Made by a program: the position numbers and the translations under genes | Origin: Lepus europaeus | Taxonomy: Eukaryota > Chordata > Mammalia > Lagomorpha > Leporidae | Reading direction: 5' to 3' | DNA length: 64,000 nt | NCBI RefSeq assembly: GCF_033115175.1 | Contig: NC_084834.1 | Location: 8,281,294 to 8,345,293 of the forward strand | Shown here: positions 47,439-58,737 of the stretch, piece by piece | How positions within the stretch are numbered: the stretch's first letter is position 1 | How the letters are laid out: every line of letters begins with the position of its first letter | The notes under the pieces: generated by a model | Told to the model about the DNA's origin: nothing | Seen by the model: only the letters and a program-made list of their open reading frames with translations | Database searches by the model: none

Positions 47439-48791
47439 GGAGTCCTTGGCCTTGTTCCCGGAGGTCGGGGCGCTGGGGGTGCGCGATGCAACACCCCCTA
47501 GTCGAGTGCCCTCGGGGCCTTGGGGCGCGCACTGATTTCTGCATGCGGCTCGGGCGCTTCTGTTCCTAGCGGGCCGGTCCAGGAGAGCCTTATCCCCCCG
47601 TAACCTCCGCAGTGGGAGTCAGCCGGGATGGAGTGCCCCATCCGGTCACCCGTGAGCCGCTCCTCCCAGCTCCGCCCCTACCATCTGCTGTCCTCTTGTC
47701 TGCATTGCTGCTGACTCCGGACTTTGGGAACGGCCTCCCAAAGGAAACACCCAGCACCGACGTTTTGTCAAGAGGCGGAGGCTCTTGGAACGGAAAGGCT
47801 TTCTGGAAGGAAGAGAAGCAGCCCCCTTCGCCAGGCTCCTCCTAAATTGCACTCGGACCCTCCAGAGACAGGGGAGGCTCCTGAGGCGGATGGCGCTGGG
47901 AATACCCCTTCCCTCTCAAGAAAGGAGACAGGGGCCTGCAGTCCCTGGAGAAGAAAGCTGCGTGTCTGTGTCTTGGCTGACCCCCGCCCCTCCCCAGAAG
48001 GCCCGGGCTGTCGCTGGAGGGGGTTCCAGAGTGCCTTTCCGAAGATTAAGAGCCGCCCCACTCGCTCCCAGAAGAATACGCCCAGAGCCCACGCAGGCTC
48101 ACCCAGAGAGTGAGTTCTCCCGGAAGTTGCAGAGGTAGATGGTGGCAGTTGGCTGTGAGATGGTGGGCATAGGACCCAAGGGGCCGGGCAGTTCCTTGGC
48201 CCCATGGAGCATTGTCAGCATCGTAGTGTAGTGCTACCCAGAAACATGCATGGTTAATGCTACGCCCTTCAAGACTGCTCAGAGGCAGATCTTGAAGCTA
48301 CCCACTGGGAAGATGGTGGTGAGGCGTGCCATCCTCAATGACTTCAGAGCCCTCCAGGACTTTCAGCCCTAACCCGGGACATCTCCCATATCCCCTGCCT
48401 CTCTCAACCGGAAAGCCAACTTCCCAGAGAAAGCCTCCATGTCTCAGGCATCTCACCAAGATGCTGCTGCACTGGGACGCACAGGTCGGGAAAAGCCGAC
48501 ATTCCCCTGTGGAAGATGCTCAGGCCACCATGGAGCTTTGCAAGTTGGTGGAAGTTGAGTGGGAACAGCAGCTGGCCCAGAATCTCCCAAAAGACTAGCA
48601 GTGCTGGGGACATTGGTGATGCGAGCAGGCAGAGGAAGCCCCCAGGGAGAGCCAGGGCAGTGGCTACGGATGGACGCTCCACCAGCTCTGCACCGTTGGA
48701 AGCTAGATTTTTTGGTGAAGAGAAAGGTGCCATCCTAGACTTAATATCCATTGAAACTTCACCTGAAAAAACAAACAAACAAAAAAAAAAA
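47439..48791 (+). pseudogene. ISG20L2P: ISG20L2 processed pseudogene
   Basis: An intronless copy of the mRNA for ISG20L2, a nucleolar 3'-5' exonuclease of the ISG20/DEDD family involved in pre-rRNA (5.8S) processing. Recognisable stretches are LLLTPDFGNGLPKETP near 47703 (N-terminus, with the ATG replaced by TTG at 47696), SWLTPAPPQKA near 47973, AFPKIKSRPTRSQK near 48033, MVAVGCEMVGIGPK at 48137 and the C-terminus from [13 protein letters not shown] to [11 protein letters not shown] at 48596. Decay: several frameshifts, loss of roughly 30 codons near 48228, and a stop created near 48368 by a small deletion. The acidic residue after AV in the first exonuclease motif is Gly, so the copy is dead. 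A 170-bp 3' UTR, an A-rich tail (48771-48791) and GAGCTTCAGGTG at 47427 versus GAACCTCAGGTG at 48792 show L1-type retroposition. The 47439-47695 stretch is its GC-rich 5' UTR. Confidence 0.88.
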
Positions 48792-48803
48792 GAACCTCAG
48801 GTG

Positions 48804-49080
48804 AGATAATACTTGTAAGTGATCTGAAAACCCAGTTATCAGAAGAGGGGTGGTGTAATACTGAATCCCTGTATTAGGTCAAGGTGAGCCCAGGCACTTG
48901 AGCTTGCTGGTGGTGCTTAGTGGAGAATGGTGACAAAGAGATAAGGTAATCCTAGACTTCATGATAATAATTTTAGTACCAACTATAGTAGTAGCTGAAG
49001 AATTTAAACATTATTTTAAATGGTTGTGTTTTTTTCTACTGATGCTGTTTAATCAGCAACTGCTGAGTATATATTTTATT
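48804..49080. other. Intergenic, no gene recognised
   Basis: Ordinary AT-rich sequence between the pseudogene and an old SINE. Confidence 0.6.
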
Positions 49081-49337
49081 GCTATTATTAAGAGGCAGAG
49101 AGACAAAGAGATCTCTTATCTCTTAGCTCTCTTCCCAAATGACTGGGTTAAAACTATAAGCCAGGAACTCAACCCAGGTCTCCCATGAGAATAGCAGGAA
49201 TCCAATTACTTGAGCTGTCATCACTGCCTCCCAGGGCATGCACTAACATGAGCTAGAGGTGAGCATTGAACTCAAGTTCTTCCATGTGGAAATCGGCACC
49301 CAAATCAGCACCTTAGCCTCTAGACCAAACACTACCC
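49081..49337 (-). repeat. Older C-repeat SINE, diverged
   Basis: Reverse copy: AAGAGGCAGAGAGACAAAGA, TCATCACTGCCTCCCAGGGC, end CTAGACCAAACACTACCC. Confidence 0.75.
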
Positions 49338-49578
49338 AGTCAACCACGGAATATTACGGTCAGAATGATAATGTGAAAAAAGAGAGAGAAAAGCACAGTG
49401 GGCTTATACCTCAAGACTTGTGAGAGTAGTGTCTACCTTGCATTGTTAAAATCTGCCTGGATCAGTTGGTGCTTCTGAAGGGTTATCACCCAAGCATCCA
49501 TGTGGAGATGACAGTGACACGAAATGGAAGGACTCTGCCCAGACATTCTGGGTAACCAGGATAAATGTCTCCCTTGAG

Positions 49579-49712
49579 ATAAGAGGGTAATTCAAACAGT
49601 TCATGCAAAATGGAGGTAAAAGATAAGGTTCTTTTGTCTAGAAATTGAGATACAGCCTAGTTTTGTCATAACACACATTTTTCATAAACTTCTTGAAGAC
49701 CCCTTGTATGCA
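49579..49712. repeat. MITE-like inverted-repeat element
   Basis: AGAGGGTAATTCAAACAGTT at one end and CATAAACTTCTTGAAGACCC at the other are imperfect inverted repeats of the family at 22921. Confidence 0.5.
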
Positions 49713-50324
49713 TGGTTAGAAAGCTTACTGGGAAATCAACGTGATGAAATACTCATAACTCTTCCTTTTTCATTTTAGAAACAGAGTCTACCTGCTATAA
49801 CTGCTACAAAACTGGGAGAAACGTGGTCATTTTCTCATATTTCTTTTCTATGTAATTTTTCAGAATTAAACCATTATTAGCTCTGTGATGCAAACTGATC
49901 AAGCTGAAATCCTATTCGTGGACTTAAGAAAACTGGCCTGGTGGATATATTTACTGAATTGCTAAGAAATCACTGGCTGATGAGCATAAGACAAAATATA
50001 GCACCCCACAGAAGGAAATCAGAAAATGACAGACTTTCTTGAATAGCCAAACCAGTAGTTGAGTTTGTCCTTTTGTGAGTTTGAAAATTAGAATAACGCA
50101 CTCTTCTTATTGTCCTGACTACAGGACTTAAAATTTTCAGTGAACCCTCTGGCTAAAACTGTTCTTCCCTCTTACGTTGACACTGATACTTATTCTAGAA
50201 ATTCCTGAAGATTCAGCTTTGACACTGCTGAGCCCACTTCTGTGCCCTACCCTTGTGATGGTGCAGCTGGCAAAAGTCATTTGCCTACCTCTCCCTTCTG
50301 CTCTAGAAACGTCACTGCAACTTT
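49713..50324. other. Intergenic, no gene recognised
   Basis: No repeat or gene recognised. Confidence 0.6.
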
Positions 50325-50340
50325 TCCCCTGGGTTTATTT

Positions 50341-50604
50341 ATTTATTTATTTACTTTTTGACAGGCAGAGTGGACAGTGAGAGAGAGACAGAGAGAAAGG
50401 TCTTCCTTTTGCCATTGGTTCACCCTCCAATGGCCGCCGCGGCTGGCCACTTGGGCCATCCTCCACTGCACTCCCTGGCCACAGCAGAGAGCTGGCCTGG
50501 AAGAGGGGCAACCGGGACAGAATCCGGCGCCCCGACCGGGACTAGAACCCGGTGTGCCGGCGCCGCTAGGCGGAGGATTAGCCTGTTGAGCCACAGCGCC
50601 GGCC
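50341..50604 (-). repeat. CSINE2-type SINE with internal deletion and 16-bp target duplication
   Basis: TCCCCTGGGTTTATTT at 50325-50340 and 50605-50620. About 70 bp of the body are missing at 50444, where GCCGCGGCTGGCC joins ACTTGGGCCATCC. Confidence 0.93.
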
Positions 50605-50620
50605 TCCCCTGGGTTTATTT

Positions 50621-51392
50621 TGAACTTTCAATTTGAAGAGCAGGATGGTGAGAAAACAGCTTTGAGTCTAAGCACGGCTTCCTAAATGTGTTTGCAATGG
50701 TTTATCTGGCTTCATGAACCACTGCTGCAGGATTTGGGCCTGGGTAGGGAAGATTAAACTGGTAGGTGGTACAGCTTTCTTTGCTTACATCTTAAAGCAC
50801 ACTTCTTGTGCATTGAACACACAGAGGCATTTCAAAGCCAAGTGGGTATGAAATTGAGGTAAGAAAGTACCAGTTGTATGGGTGCACCTTAAGCTCCAGG
50901 CTGCCACTTGTGCTCTTTGTCAAGGCCCAGGTGCCAACAAGTAGGACGGATGGGCAGATGCGAAGAGAAGCGCTGGAGGCTGGATGTTTGGTTGTGTCCT
51001 CTGCTAGGTGAATGGTCCAGCAGGCTCCTGCCTGCACATCCCTGAGTGTGCTGGCCCTTTCTTTTCTTCATGAATGCGGAAGTGAGGATATGGGCCCCAT
51101 AATCACAGCCCCGCCTCCAAACTCCAACTTCTCACATGGGCAGTGGCAAGCCCTCATGCACCTAGGCTGGTTGTGGTGTGTGGCTTATGGGTACATGGGT
51201 GGCATGCCAGGGACTGCCATCCCAGATTCTCTGGAATGACATCAAAACATACGAAAAATGGAAAAGCAAGACAGTCATTTCTCTTTTCCCATTCAGGAAT
51301 CACTTTCAAACCCAGTATCATTATTTAGGAGTTTTTATAACGTAAAATATGGCACCCCATTTCACTTACATTTCTACTTTGTTTTCTAATCA
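50621..51392. other. Intergenic, no gene recognised
   Basis: Unique-looking sequence of average composition. Confidence 0.6.
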
Positions 51393-51409
51393 CCTGTCAT
51401 GTATGTTCT

Positions 51410-52032
51410 TTTTTTTAAATATTTTATTTATTTATTTGAGAGGTAGAGTTATAGACAGTGAGAGGGAGAGACAGAGAGAAAGGTCTTCCTTCTGATGGTT
51501 CATTCACAAAACGACCGCAGTGGCCGGAGCTACGCTGATCTGAAGCCAGGAGCTTCTTCGGGTCTCCCTCATTAGGTGCAGGGGCCCAAGGACTTGAGCC
51601 ATCTTCTACTGCTTTCTCAGGCCACAGCAGAGAGCTGGATTGGAAGAGGAGCAGCCGGGACTAGAACTGGTGCCCATTCGGGTTCTGTCCCGCTTGCTCC
51701 TCTTCCAGTCCAGCTCTCTGCTGTGGCCTGGGAGGGCAGTGGAGGATGGCCCAAGAGCTTGGGCTCTGCACCCGCATGGGCTCTGCACCCGCATGGGAGA
51801 CCAGGAGGAAGCACCCGGCTCCTGGCTTTGGATCAGCGCAGCGCGCCAGCTGGAGCAGCCATTTGGGGAGTGAACCAACGGAAGGAAGACCTTTCTCTCT
51901 GTCTCTCTCTCTCTCACTGTCTATAACTCTACCTGTCAAATAAATTAAAAAAAAAAAAAAAAAGAACTGGAGCCCACATGGGATGCCGGTGCTGCAGGTG
52001 GAGGATTAACCTACTGCACCATGGCGCCAGCC
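51410..52032 (-). repeat. C-repeat SINE interrupted by a second SINE
   Basis: CCTGTCATGTRTGTTCT at 51393-51409 and 52033-52049 is the outer target duplication. The reverse copy breaks at 51677 and resumes at 51964. Confidence 0.93.
51678..51963 (+). repeat. 5'-truncated CSINE2-type SINE nested in the opposite orientation
   Basis: Starts at CGGGTTCTGTCCCGCTTGCT (head missing) and ends with an A17 tail. GAACTGGTGCCCAT (51664) and GAACTGGAGCCCACAT (51964) flank it. GGGCTCTGCACCCGCAT is duplicated in tandem at about 51762-51797. Confidence 0.93.
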
Positions 52033-52049
52033 CCTGTCATGTGTGTTCT

Positions 52050-52626
52050 ATTCATTCAAACTTCTACACTTTTCCTTAGCCTCTCTTTCCTTCTCTCTCC
52101 TTCCTCCTTTGCATGCTCTACACTGACTCTCTAGATGTCTCTGGCTCATGACTGCATTTAGCCAGGAAAGTAACTGAGGTCAAATACTATAGACTCTCCT
52201 CTTCCTCCTTTTTCCCACAGGCTCTCCCTCAGTAAGGGACCCTCTAAAATAGAGCATCTTTCTCAGATCCTGTAGCTCTTGGAGGAGCTTGCTTTCTAGA
52301 GAGCTCCCCCTCCAACCTGTTCACCACCTTATAATTCTCCCAATCCAGTCCCCAGTACCAATAGCCGGGTCCTGACTGTGGGCCGGTGGAGGCCTCCCTG
52401 AAATCAGGTCTCCGGCATAAACAGAGATTGAGTAGAGTTAGATCGTTTCCCTCACTGTTGACAAATACCTGAAATTGCAGTTGACTAACTGGAGTCAGGG
52501 AGGAATCACTCGGATTAAGAGCATGGGAGGTAGAAAGGGCCCTGGGTGGGCTCAGAAGATATGGGCAGTAGGTGGAGCTGATCTCATAGAAGGGCTGGCT
52601 GCTTTGGGAACCTCAGTCTGCTCGTA
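52050..52626. other. Intergenic, no gene recognised
   Basis: CT-rich start and otherwise unique-looking sequence. Confidence 0.6.
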
Positions 52627-52818
52627 TGAGGGTACATCGAAATGTTGGTGGAGAGTGGAATAAAAATATAAATTTATTTTAGTCCAAAAATCCTCTTGAA
52701 ATCCACACATATGAGGAGTCTTCAAAGAGTTCATGAAAAAAAATTGCAGATATTTCAAAACTTTTTGTGTCAAAATCAATTTATCTGATTCCACTTTCAT
52801 GAACATTTTGAAATATAC
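52627..52818. repeat. MITE-like inverted-repeat element, compound
   Basis: GTATGAGGGTACATCGAAAT, an internal CACATATGAGGAGTCTTCAA start at about 52703 and end TTTCATGAACATTTTGAAAT show two joined copies. Confidence 0.5.
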
Positions 52819-52998
52819 TTATATTCAGCTTGAAGGTAGAGAGCTGCCATGATGATATTTTTAAAGGTCCTTTGCCTAGTAATCTTCTGGCTCTTCAGAG
52901 GAAATTTCTTTTGGAAAGTAAGAGGGTGAAAATGGAAGGTGATAAAAAACTCTTTACCTTGTGCTGCTGAATATATTTTGATTAAAATGTACGCTCAG

Positions 52999-53340
52999 GG
53001 CCGGCGCTGTGGCTCAATAGGCTAATCCTCCGCCTTGCGGCGCTGGCACACCGGGTTCTAGTCCCGGTCGGGGAACCGATCCTGTCCCGGTTGCCCCTCT
53101 TCCAGGCCAGCTCTCTGCTGTGGCCAGGGAGTGCAGTGGAGGATGGCCCAAGTGCTTGGGCCCTGCACCCCATGGGAGACCAGGAGAAGCACCTGGCTCC
53201 TGCCTCCAGATCAGCGCGGTGCGCCGGCTGTAGCGCACCAGCCACTGCGGCCATTGGAGGGTGAATCAACGACAAAGGAAGACCTTTCTCTCTCTCTCTA
53301 CTGTCCACTCTACCTGTCAAAAAAAAAAAATTAATTAAAA
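52999..53340 (+). repeat. CSINE2-type SINE with 15-bp target duplication
   Basis: AAAATGTACGCTCAG at 52984 and AAAATGTATGCTCAG at 53341 differ at one base. Forward copy with the CGGTCGGGGAACCG variant. Confidence 0.93.
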
Positions 53341-53355
53341 AAAATGTATGCTCAG

Positions 53356-53924
53356 AACAGCTTTCTGTTGCCCAGAAAAATCTGTTCATGACAAATGCCG
53401 TTGTTCCTTAGTACCTGGACATTGGCCCCCTGCGCAAGACAGAGAATCAAATCCGTGGGCTTGTGACATGTCTTCCTGCTGCCACCCTCCTCGCAGAATG
53501 GATATTGGGGTCGTAAAGAAGCTCCAGCGTGAGATATAATAGCCTTGGGGAGGAATCAGTGAACACTGGTGCTGATCTTGGAAGACAGGAGCCAGGACAA
53601 GAGGGAGAGAGCAGGACCGTGGGACAAAGGAGGTAACAGACAGGGATGCTCTTGTTGGCATCAAATCTAAACCGTGGGATGATGCTCTGAGACCAGCGAT
53701 AGCCTTTGAATTAGGTGGTAGACCTCTGTCAAAAGCTACATCCATATCTGTGTGTCTCTGTATCCAGCTAAGCCTAGGAGCTATTAGCACCTCATTACCA
53801 GTCACATCCACTGGGGAGACCAGAACCTTGATGGGATCTTATCCTAAAATGAAAGAGGATTGCTGCCCTCCCTTTTGTTCTTCTCTGTGTTAAATATGAA
53901 CTTACTTCAGAGAGTTAGTGGCTA
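53356..53924. other. Intergenic, no gene recognised
   Basis: Unique-looking; a short open frame on the minus strand has no recognisable product. Confidence 0.6.
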
Positions 53925-54090
53925 AATGGAGTTAAACATAAATTTATTTTGGTGAAAATTTCAAAATCTCTGTTTCTCATAACACACATTTCCATGAACT
54001 TTTTGAACCCCCTGCAGATGTATGGATTTTGAATCTTTTGCATCAAAATATAAATTCCATTTTCTATGAGCTTCTCAAAATGTCCTTAAA
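53925..54090. repeat. MITE-like element, degraded
   Basis: AACATAAATTTATTTTGGTG, ACACACATTTCCATGAACTT and a second TTTTCTATGAGCTTCTCAAA end resemble the family at 22921. Confidence 0.45.
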
Positions 54091-54941
54091 GAATTACTTT
54101 TTATTTTTAAGAATGCCAGAGTTTTAAGCTGAAATATGCTGTCTTAAATCTCTCCATAGTTTAGGAAGTATGTTGACATAGTTTCTGGCTTGTTTATCAC
54201 AGTAATGCCGAAGTACAAATGGGATTACATGAGAATTCTATGCTGTTGATATGGATGGACCATGATGCTCTATCTTTCCATACGTTTGTGTGTGCCCAGT
54301 CATAGAAAAATAGTTAAGATGCCATGGGGAGATTTGTGCAGGATTTCGGCAGAGAAAAGTTATCTTGAATTTTAAAAGGGACATTAACTTCATCAGGGTT
54401 GTTTTGCTCAAGGACAAAAGTGAGTGTATAGCAGTGTCCGAGTGAGAAAACGACACTCTTCCCTGGCTGTTTATGGTGACTTGTAGCCGCAAACATCCTC
54501 ATGTTATAAACACCCTTTGTGGAATTCATGTCGTGTGATCTTTGAGCTTCAAAACATTACCATTTACATGTACTTCTGATAATTTTGAATGTCAGATTTT
54601 GTCCCAGCCTTGCAAGTTTTTTTTTTTTTTTTCTTTTCCCTTTAAAGGCCAGTGCTTTGGAAACAAGGCCATGGGAGGCTGGTCACCCAGTGACTAAATA
54701 TTGCAGGATGCCAATGGAAACCTCAACCAACAAGGCCTCCACTGATGGGAGGTAGCTTTGGGCTCTTGACATTTGCTGGAAGTCAGACTCCAGAAGGAAT
54801 TCCTCCCACTCTTCTTTTTTCCCCACCCTTTCCATGTGTACATATGTTTGTGATCTACAGAAAGTGCTTAGCACAGTGCCTGGGTCATAGTAAGTACACA
54901 ACAAGTGCCATGTGCTGAGTCTGTCTCTGGTTTATTACAGG
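54091..54941. other. Intergenic, no gene recognised
   Basis: Unique-looking with a T16 run near 54618. Confidence 0.6.
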
Positions 54942-54956
54942 CTTTGGCATACTTTT

Positions 54957-55018
54957 TTTTTTTTTTTAAGATTTATTTATTTATTTGAAAGTAAGAGATA
55001 CACAGAGAGAGGAGAGGC

Positions 55019-55050
<32 letters not shown>

Positions 55051-55288
55051 GTCGGTCTTCCATCTGCTGGTTCATCCGCCGTGCTGTCCAAAGCCAGGAG
55101 CCAGGAGCTTCCTCTGGGTCTCCCACCAGGGTGCAGGGGCCCAAGGATTTGGGCCATCTTCTACTGCTTTCTCAGGCCATACCAGAGAGTTGGATGGGAA
55201 GTGGAGCAGCCGGGACTCGAACCGATGCCCATATGGGATGCCGGCAGTGCAGGCGGCGGCTTTACCCACTACGCTACAGCGCCGGCCC
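54957..55288 (-). repeat. C-repeat SINE with 15-bp target duplication
   Basis: CTTTGGCATACTTTT at 54942-54956 and 55289-55303 around a reverse copy with a (GA)n box. Confidence 0.93.
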
Positions 55289-55303
55289 CTTTGGCATACT
55301 TTT

Positions 55304-55635
55304 AAAAGAGAAGCACAGTATGTGTGGGACAGTAAATACTACAGAATCGGTCAGAATAAGCCTTGGCTGTAACCTAAAGCCTTGAAGGAATTTAGACAGG
55401 AGAGAAGGGACTCAGGTTGTGGCCCGCTGAGAACACCAGGGAAAGAATGTTCCATTCTTCCCTCCCTCCCCAGCCTGTTTGGGTTTGGGTCGGCATAGTT
55501 TTCTGTGGAATCTCCTTTTGAGACAAGCAGAGTCCATTCACTCTGTACCTGTGCTGTCAGGTATTTCTGCCCTTTGAGTTCTAAGACCAACAGTAAGTAA
55601 CAAGTTGGGAGGGTGGGGGCAAGAAGCCAATGACA
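55304..55635. other. Intergenic, no gene recognised
   Basis: No repeat recognised. Confidence 0.6.
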
Positions 55636-56095
55636 GGCCAGTGTTGTGGCATAGTGGGTTTTGTAAGGTGTCCAGCGCATAACAAATCTTCCCAGGCAGA
55701 CGAATCGATTAATTCACAGGCTTTTATTGGGATTCTGCTCCCGGTCGAGGTTCCCCGGTCCCAACAGAGCCACAGAGCGGGGGCCGGGGAAGTCGCGTGT
55801 CAGAGATTGGGAGAGCTCCTAGCTTTAACCACATGAGAGTGCTGGATTGAGTCCTGGCTGCCCTGCTTCTGCTGCAGCACCCTGTTAATGCACCTGCGAA
55901 AGCAGCAGAAGATAGTGCAAGTGCTTGGGCCCCTGCCACCCACATGGGAGACTCAGATGGAGTTTCAGGCTCCTGGTTTTGGCCTGGTCCAGTCCTGGAT
56001 GTTGTGGTTTTTTGGGGAGTGAACCAGCTGTTGGAAGATCTTCATCTCTCTCAAAGTCTGCCTTTCAAATAAATAAATAAACCTTTAAAAAAAGG
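55636..56095 (+). repeat. C-repeat SINE split by an LTR-like fragment
   Basis: Head GGCCAGTGTTGTGGCATAGT at 55636, interruption from about 55662 to 55820, then the body ACATGAGAGTGCTGG... and tail AAATAAATAAATAAACC. Confidence 0.8.
55662..55820 (-). mobile_element. R-U5-like fragment of an endogenous retroviral LTR
   Basis: On the minus strand it reads a GC-rich part with several CpGs, then CCCAATAAAAGCCTGTG, TTCGTCTGCCTGGG and ends GGACACCTTACA, the order R region, poly(A) signal, U5, terminal CA. No coding sequence. It is only about 160 bp, so most of U3 is absent. Confidence 0.55.
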
Positions 56096-56201
56096 CATAT
56101 AAAAAAAGGGAAAAAGAGTTGCAGATTTAGTAGCAGGACAAGGACTGCTTCAAAACTTACATTTGTTTTATATTTTTATATTAAAATTGTTATACATAAT
56201 T

Positions 56202-56493
56202 TTTAAAAAGATTTCTTTATTTATTTGAAAGACAGAGTCACAAAGAGGCAGAGGCAGAGAGCGAGAGGTTCGTTTGGTTCACTCCCCAAGTGGCTACAAT
56301 GGTTGGAGTTGGGCTGATCCAAAGCTAGGAGCCCAGAACCTCCTCCAGGTCTCCCACATGGGCGCAGGGGCCCAAGGACTTGGGCCAACCTCTACTGCTC
56401 TCCCAGGCCACAGCAGAGAGTTGGACTGGAAGTGGAGCAGCCGGGACTCGAACTGGCACCAATTGGGATGCCAGCACCGCAGGCAGTGGCCCC
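56202..56493 (-). repeat. C-repeat SINE inserted in the tail of another
   Basis: Reverse copy; TATACATAATTTT before and TATCTATATAATTT after are likely target duplications. Confidence 0.85.
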
Positions 56494-56768
56494 TATCTAT
56501 ATAATTTGAGAGACAGAGAGAGAGCGCTCCCATCAGCTGATGCGCTCCTCAAACTCCTGCACTGGCGAGGACCCAGCCAGGCTAACGCTGAGAGCTGAGA
56601 ACTCAATGGCAAGAATCCAGCTACTCGAACCATCACCTGCTGCCTCCTAGCATCTGCACAGGCAGGAAGCTGGGCTCAGGTACCAGAGCCAGGACGCGAC
56701 CCAGGCACTCTGATGTGAGATGCAGGTGTCTTGTCCTGTGTCTTGAGCGTTAGGCCAAATATCTGCCC
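56494..56768 (-). repeat. Older C-repeat SINE
   Basis: Reverse copy with ATCACCTGCTGCCTCCTAGC block and end GTTAGGCCAAATATCTGCCC. Confidence 0.82.
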
Positions 56769-56953
56769 CTCAAAATTGTTTTCAAGGCTCTTGGAGAAGG
56801 AGAGTTTAGTGAGAGAAGTGAACACTCTTCATCAGGTTTTAGCTGTAGAAGTGTTAGGCAGAATCCTCCTCTAGGCCACCACAGTCCAATGGGCAATGCT
56901 CCCTACAATTACCTGTCAAAGTGCCCTAACATGATTTCTCATTGCTCTTTTCT

Positions 56954-57641
56954 TTTTTTTTTTAACATAGCCTTCCATTTTTTAATTTAATAAATATAAA
57001 TGTACAAAGTACAACTTTTGAATTGTTGCAGCTTTTTCCCCCATAACCTCCCTCCCACCCACAACCATCCTATCTCCCACTCCCTCTCCCATCCCATTCT
57101 TCATCAGGATTCATTTTCAATTATCTTTATATACAGAAGATCAGCTTAGTACATACTAAATAAAGATTTCAACAGACTGCACCCACACAACTACCTGTTC
57201 GACTAGTAGTTTTACTATTAATTCTCATAGTACAACACATTAAGGACAGAGATCCTACATGGGGAGCAGGTGCACAGTGGCTCCTGTTGTTGATTTAACA
57301 ATTGACACTCTTATTTATGATGTCAATAATCACCCGAGGCTCTTGTCATGAGCTGCCAAGGCTATGCAAGCCTTTTGAGTTCACAAACTCTGATCTTATT
57401 TAGACAAGGCCATAATCAAAGTGGAAGTTCTCTCCTCCCTTCAGAGAAAGGTACCTCCTTCTCTGATGGCCCGTTCTTTCCACTGGGATCTCACTCACAG
57501 AGATCTTTCCCTCAGGTCATTTTTGGCACAGTGTCTTGGCTTTCCATGCCTGCGAAACTCTCATGGGCCTTTTAGCCAGATCTGAATGCCTTAAGGGCTG
57601 ATTCTGAGGCTGGAGTGCTGTTTAGGGCATTTGCCATTCTA
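56954..57641 (-). mobile_element. L1 LINE 3' end, 5' truncated, perfect 17-bp target duplication
   Basis: TCTCATTGCTCTTTTCT at 56937-56953 and 57642-57658 flanks 688 bp of reverse lagomorph L1 3' UTR, starting with the poly(A) as T10. It is homologous to 30253-31000 and extends past it. No ORF2 coding sequence is recognisable in this copy. Confidence 0.9.
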
Positions 57642-57712
57642 TCTCATTGCTCTTTTCTATGCTGAGATTAAGACGCCAGAGAGCAGATGCTGATGGGTAG
57701 CATGAAGAATCA

Positions 57713-57895
57713 TGGGAAGGGGTCAGGCTCTGGAATGAGACGAACCTGGGTTCAAATCCAGGCTTGACCACTGATAAACCATGTGATGTTTCATAAGTTA
57801 TTTCCCTCCTTGAGGCTTAGTTTTATAACCCCAAAGCAAAAATAAAAACATATCCCTTGCCTAACTGTTATGATAATTACTGGAGATAAGGTACA
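57713..57895 (+). repeat. MIR element
   Basis: GGGTTCAAATCCAGGCTTGA, ACCATGTGATGTTTCATAAG and CCTCCTTGAGGCTTAG follow forward MIR order. Confidence 0.8.
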
Positions 57896-58737
57896 CAAAA
57901 TCTCTACATATGGAAACCAGGGTCTTTTTCCCTGGGCAAATTCATGATTTGGAGAAAGCAGTCTTCTGCCTTTTTTTACAAGCCCTATGAAAAACTAAAA
58001 CACAATTAAATATGTTTGTAAGACCATCTATCCAGCTTAATTTACATAAAAACTAGGAACATTTTCCACATAGTTGGGTAGTGAAAAATCTGGCCAAACC
58101 AAAAGAAAATCAAGTAGAGGGTAGAGACTTTTTCTTTCTCTTCCCAAAATAAGGAAATGGAGACAGAATCCTGTCTGTCTTGATGACACTTGGTAATTCA
58201 AGGATAATGAGATGTCCATTTTGCATTTAGCTCCAGTTTGATATATTTTTGTGGAAATGGATTCAGGTTGGTTTTAGAATTTTTGTCAAAGATCAGCAAT
58301 TCATTTTTCCTGCAAGCTCATAGAATCAGGTAATTTCAAAACAGAAAACTCAGAAGTGAGATGAGAGGGTTATTCTGGGACAAATTAGTGATAGGACAGA
58401 ACAACTGATAGTAATCACAGTGTACATACAGTGATGAGGGCAATAGTTAACATTACTGAAGAAGTTACTGTTCAACAGGGAATGTGTTAAGAACATTTCA
58501 GACATGTTCTACTTTGTGGCCAATACAAATGCTCATCCTGTTTTTAATATCCATTTCAAAGACAGGGGAACCAAAGCGCTGTGGTCTCTACTAACAAGTC
58601 ATCATCGAGCATCTGTGAGATGTACCATTCTAAGCCATCTATGAATGTTGTCTGTTGGGGTAATGTGGATTTGCTCATTGTTTCTACAGTAACAAATTAT
58701 TTTGCCAACTCACATTCCTGGAATATTCCTTTAGATT
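57896..58737. other. Intergenic, no gene recognised
   Basis: Unique-looking; a possible decayed MIR lies near 58440-58590. Confidence 0.55.

Noticed and set aside
48326-48598. A real 90-codon gene
   Set aside because: It is the C-terminal part of the ISG20L2 retrocopy, which has an upstream stop, frameshifts and a lost start codon.
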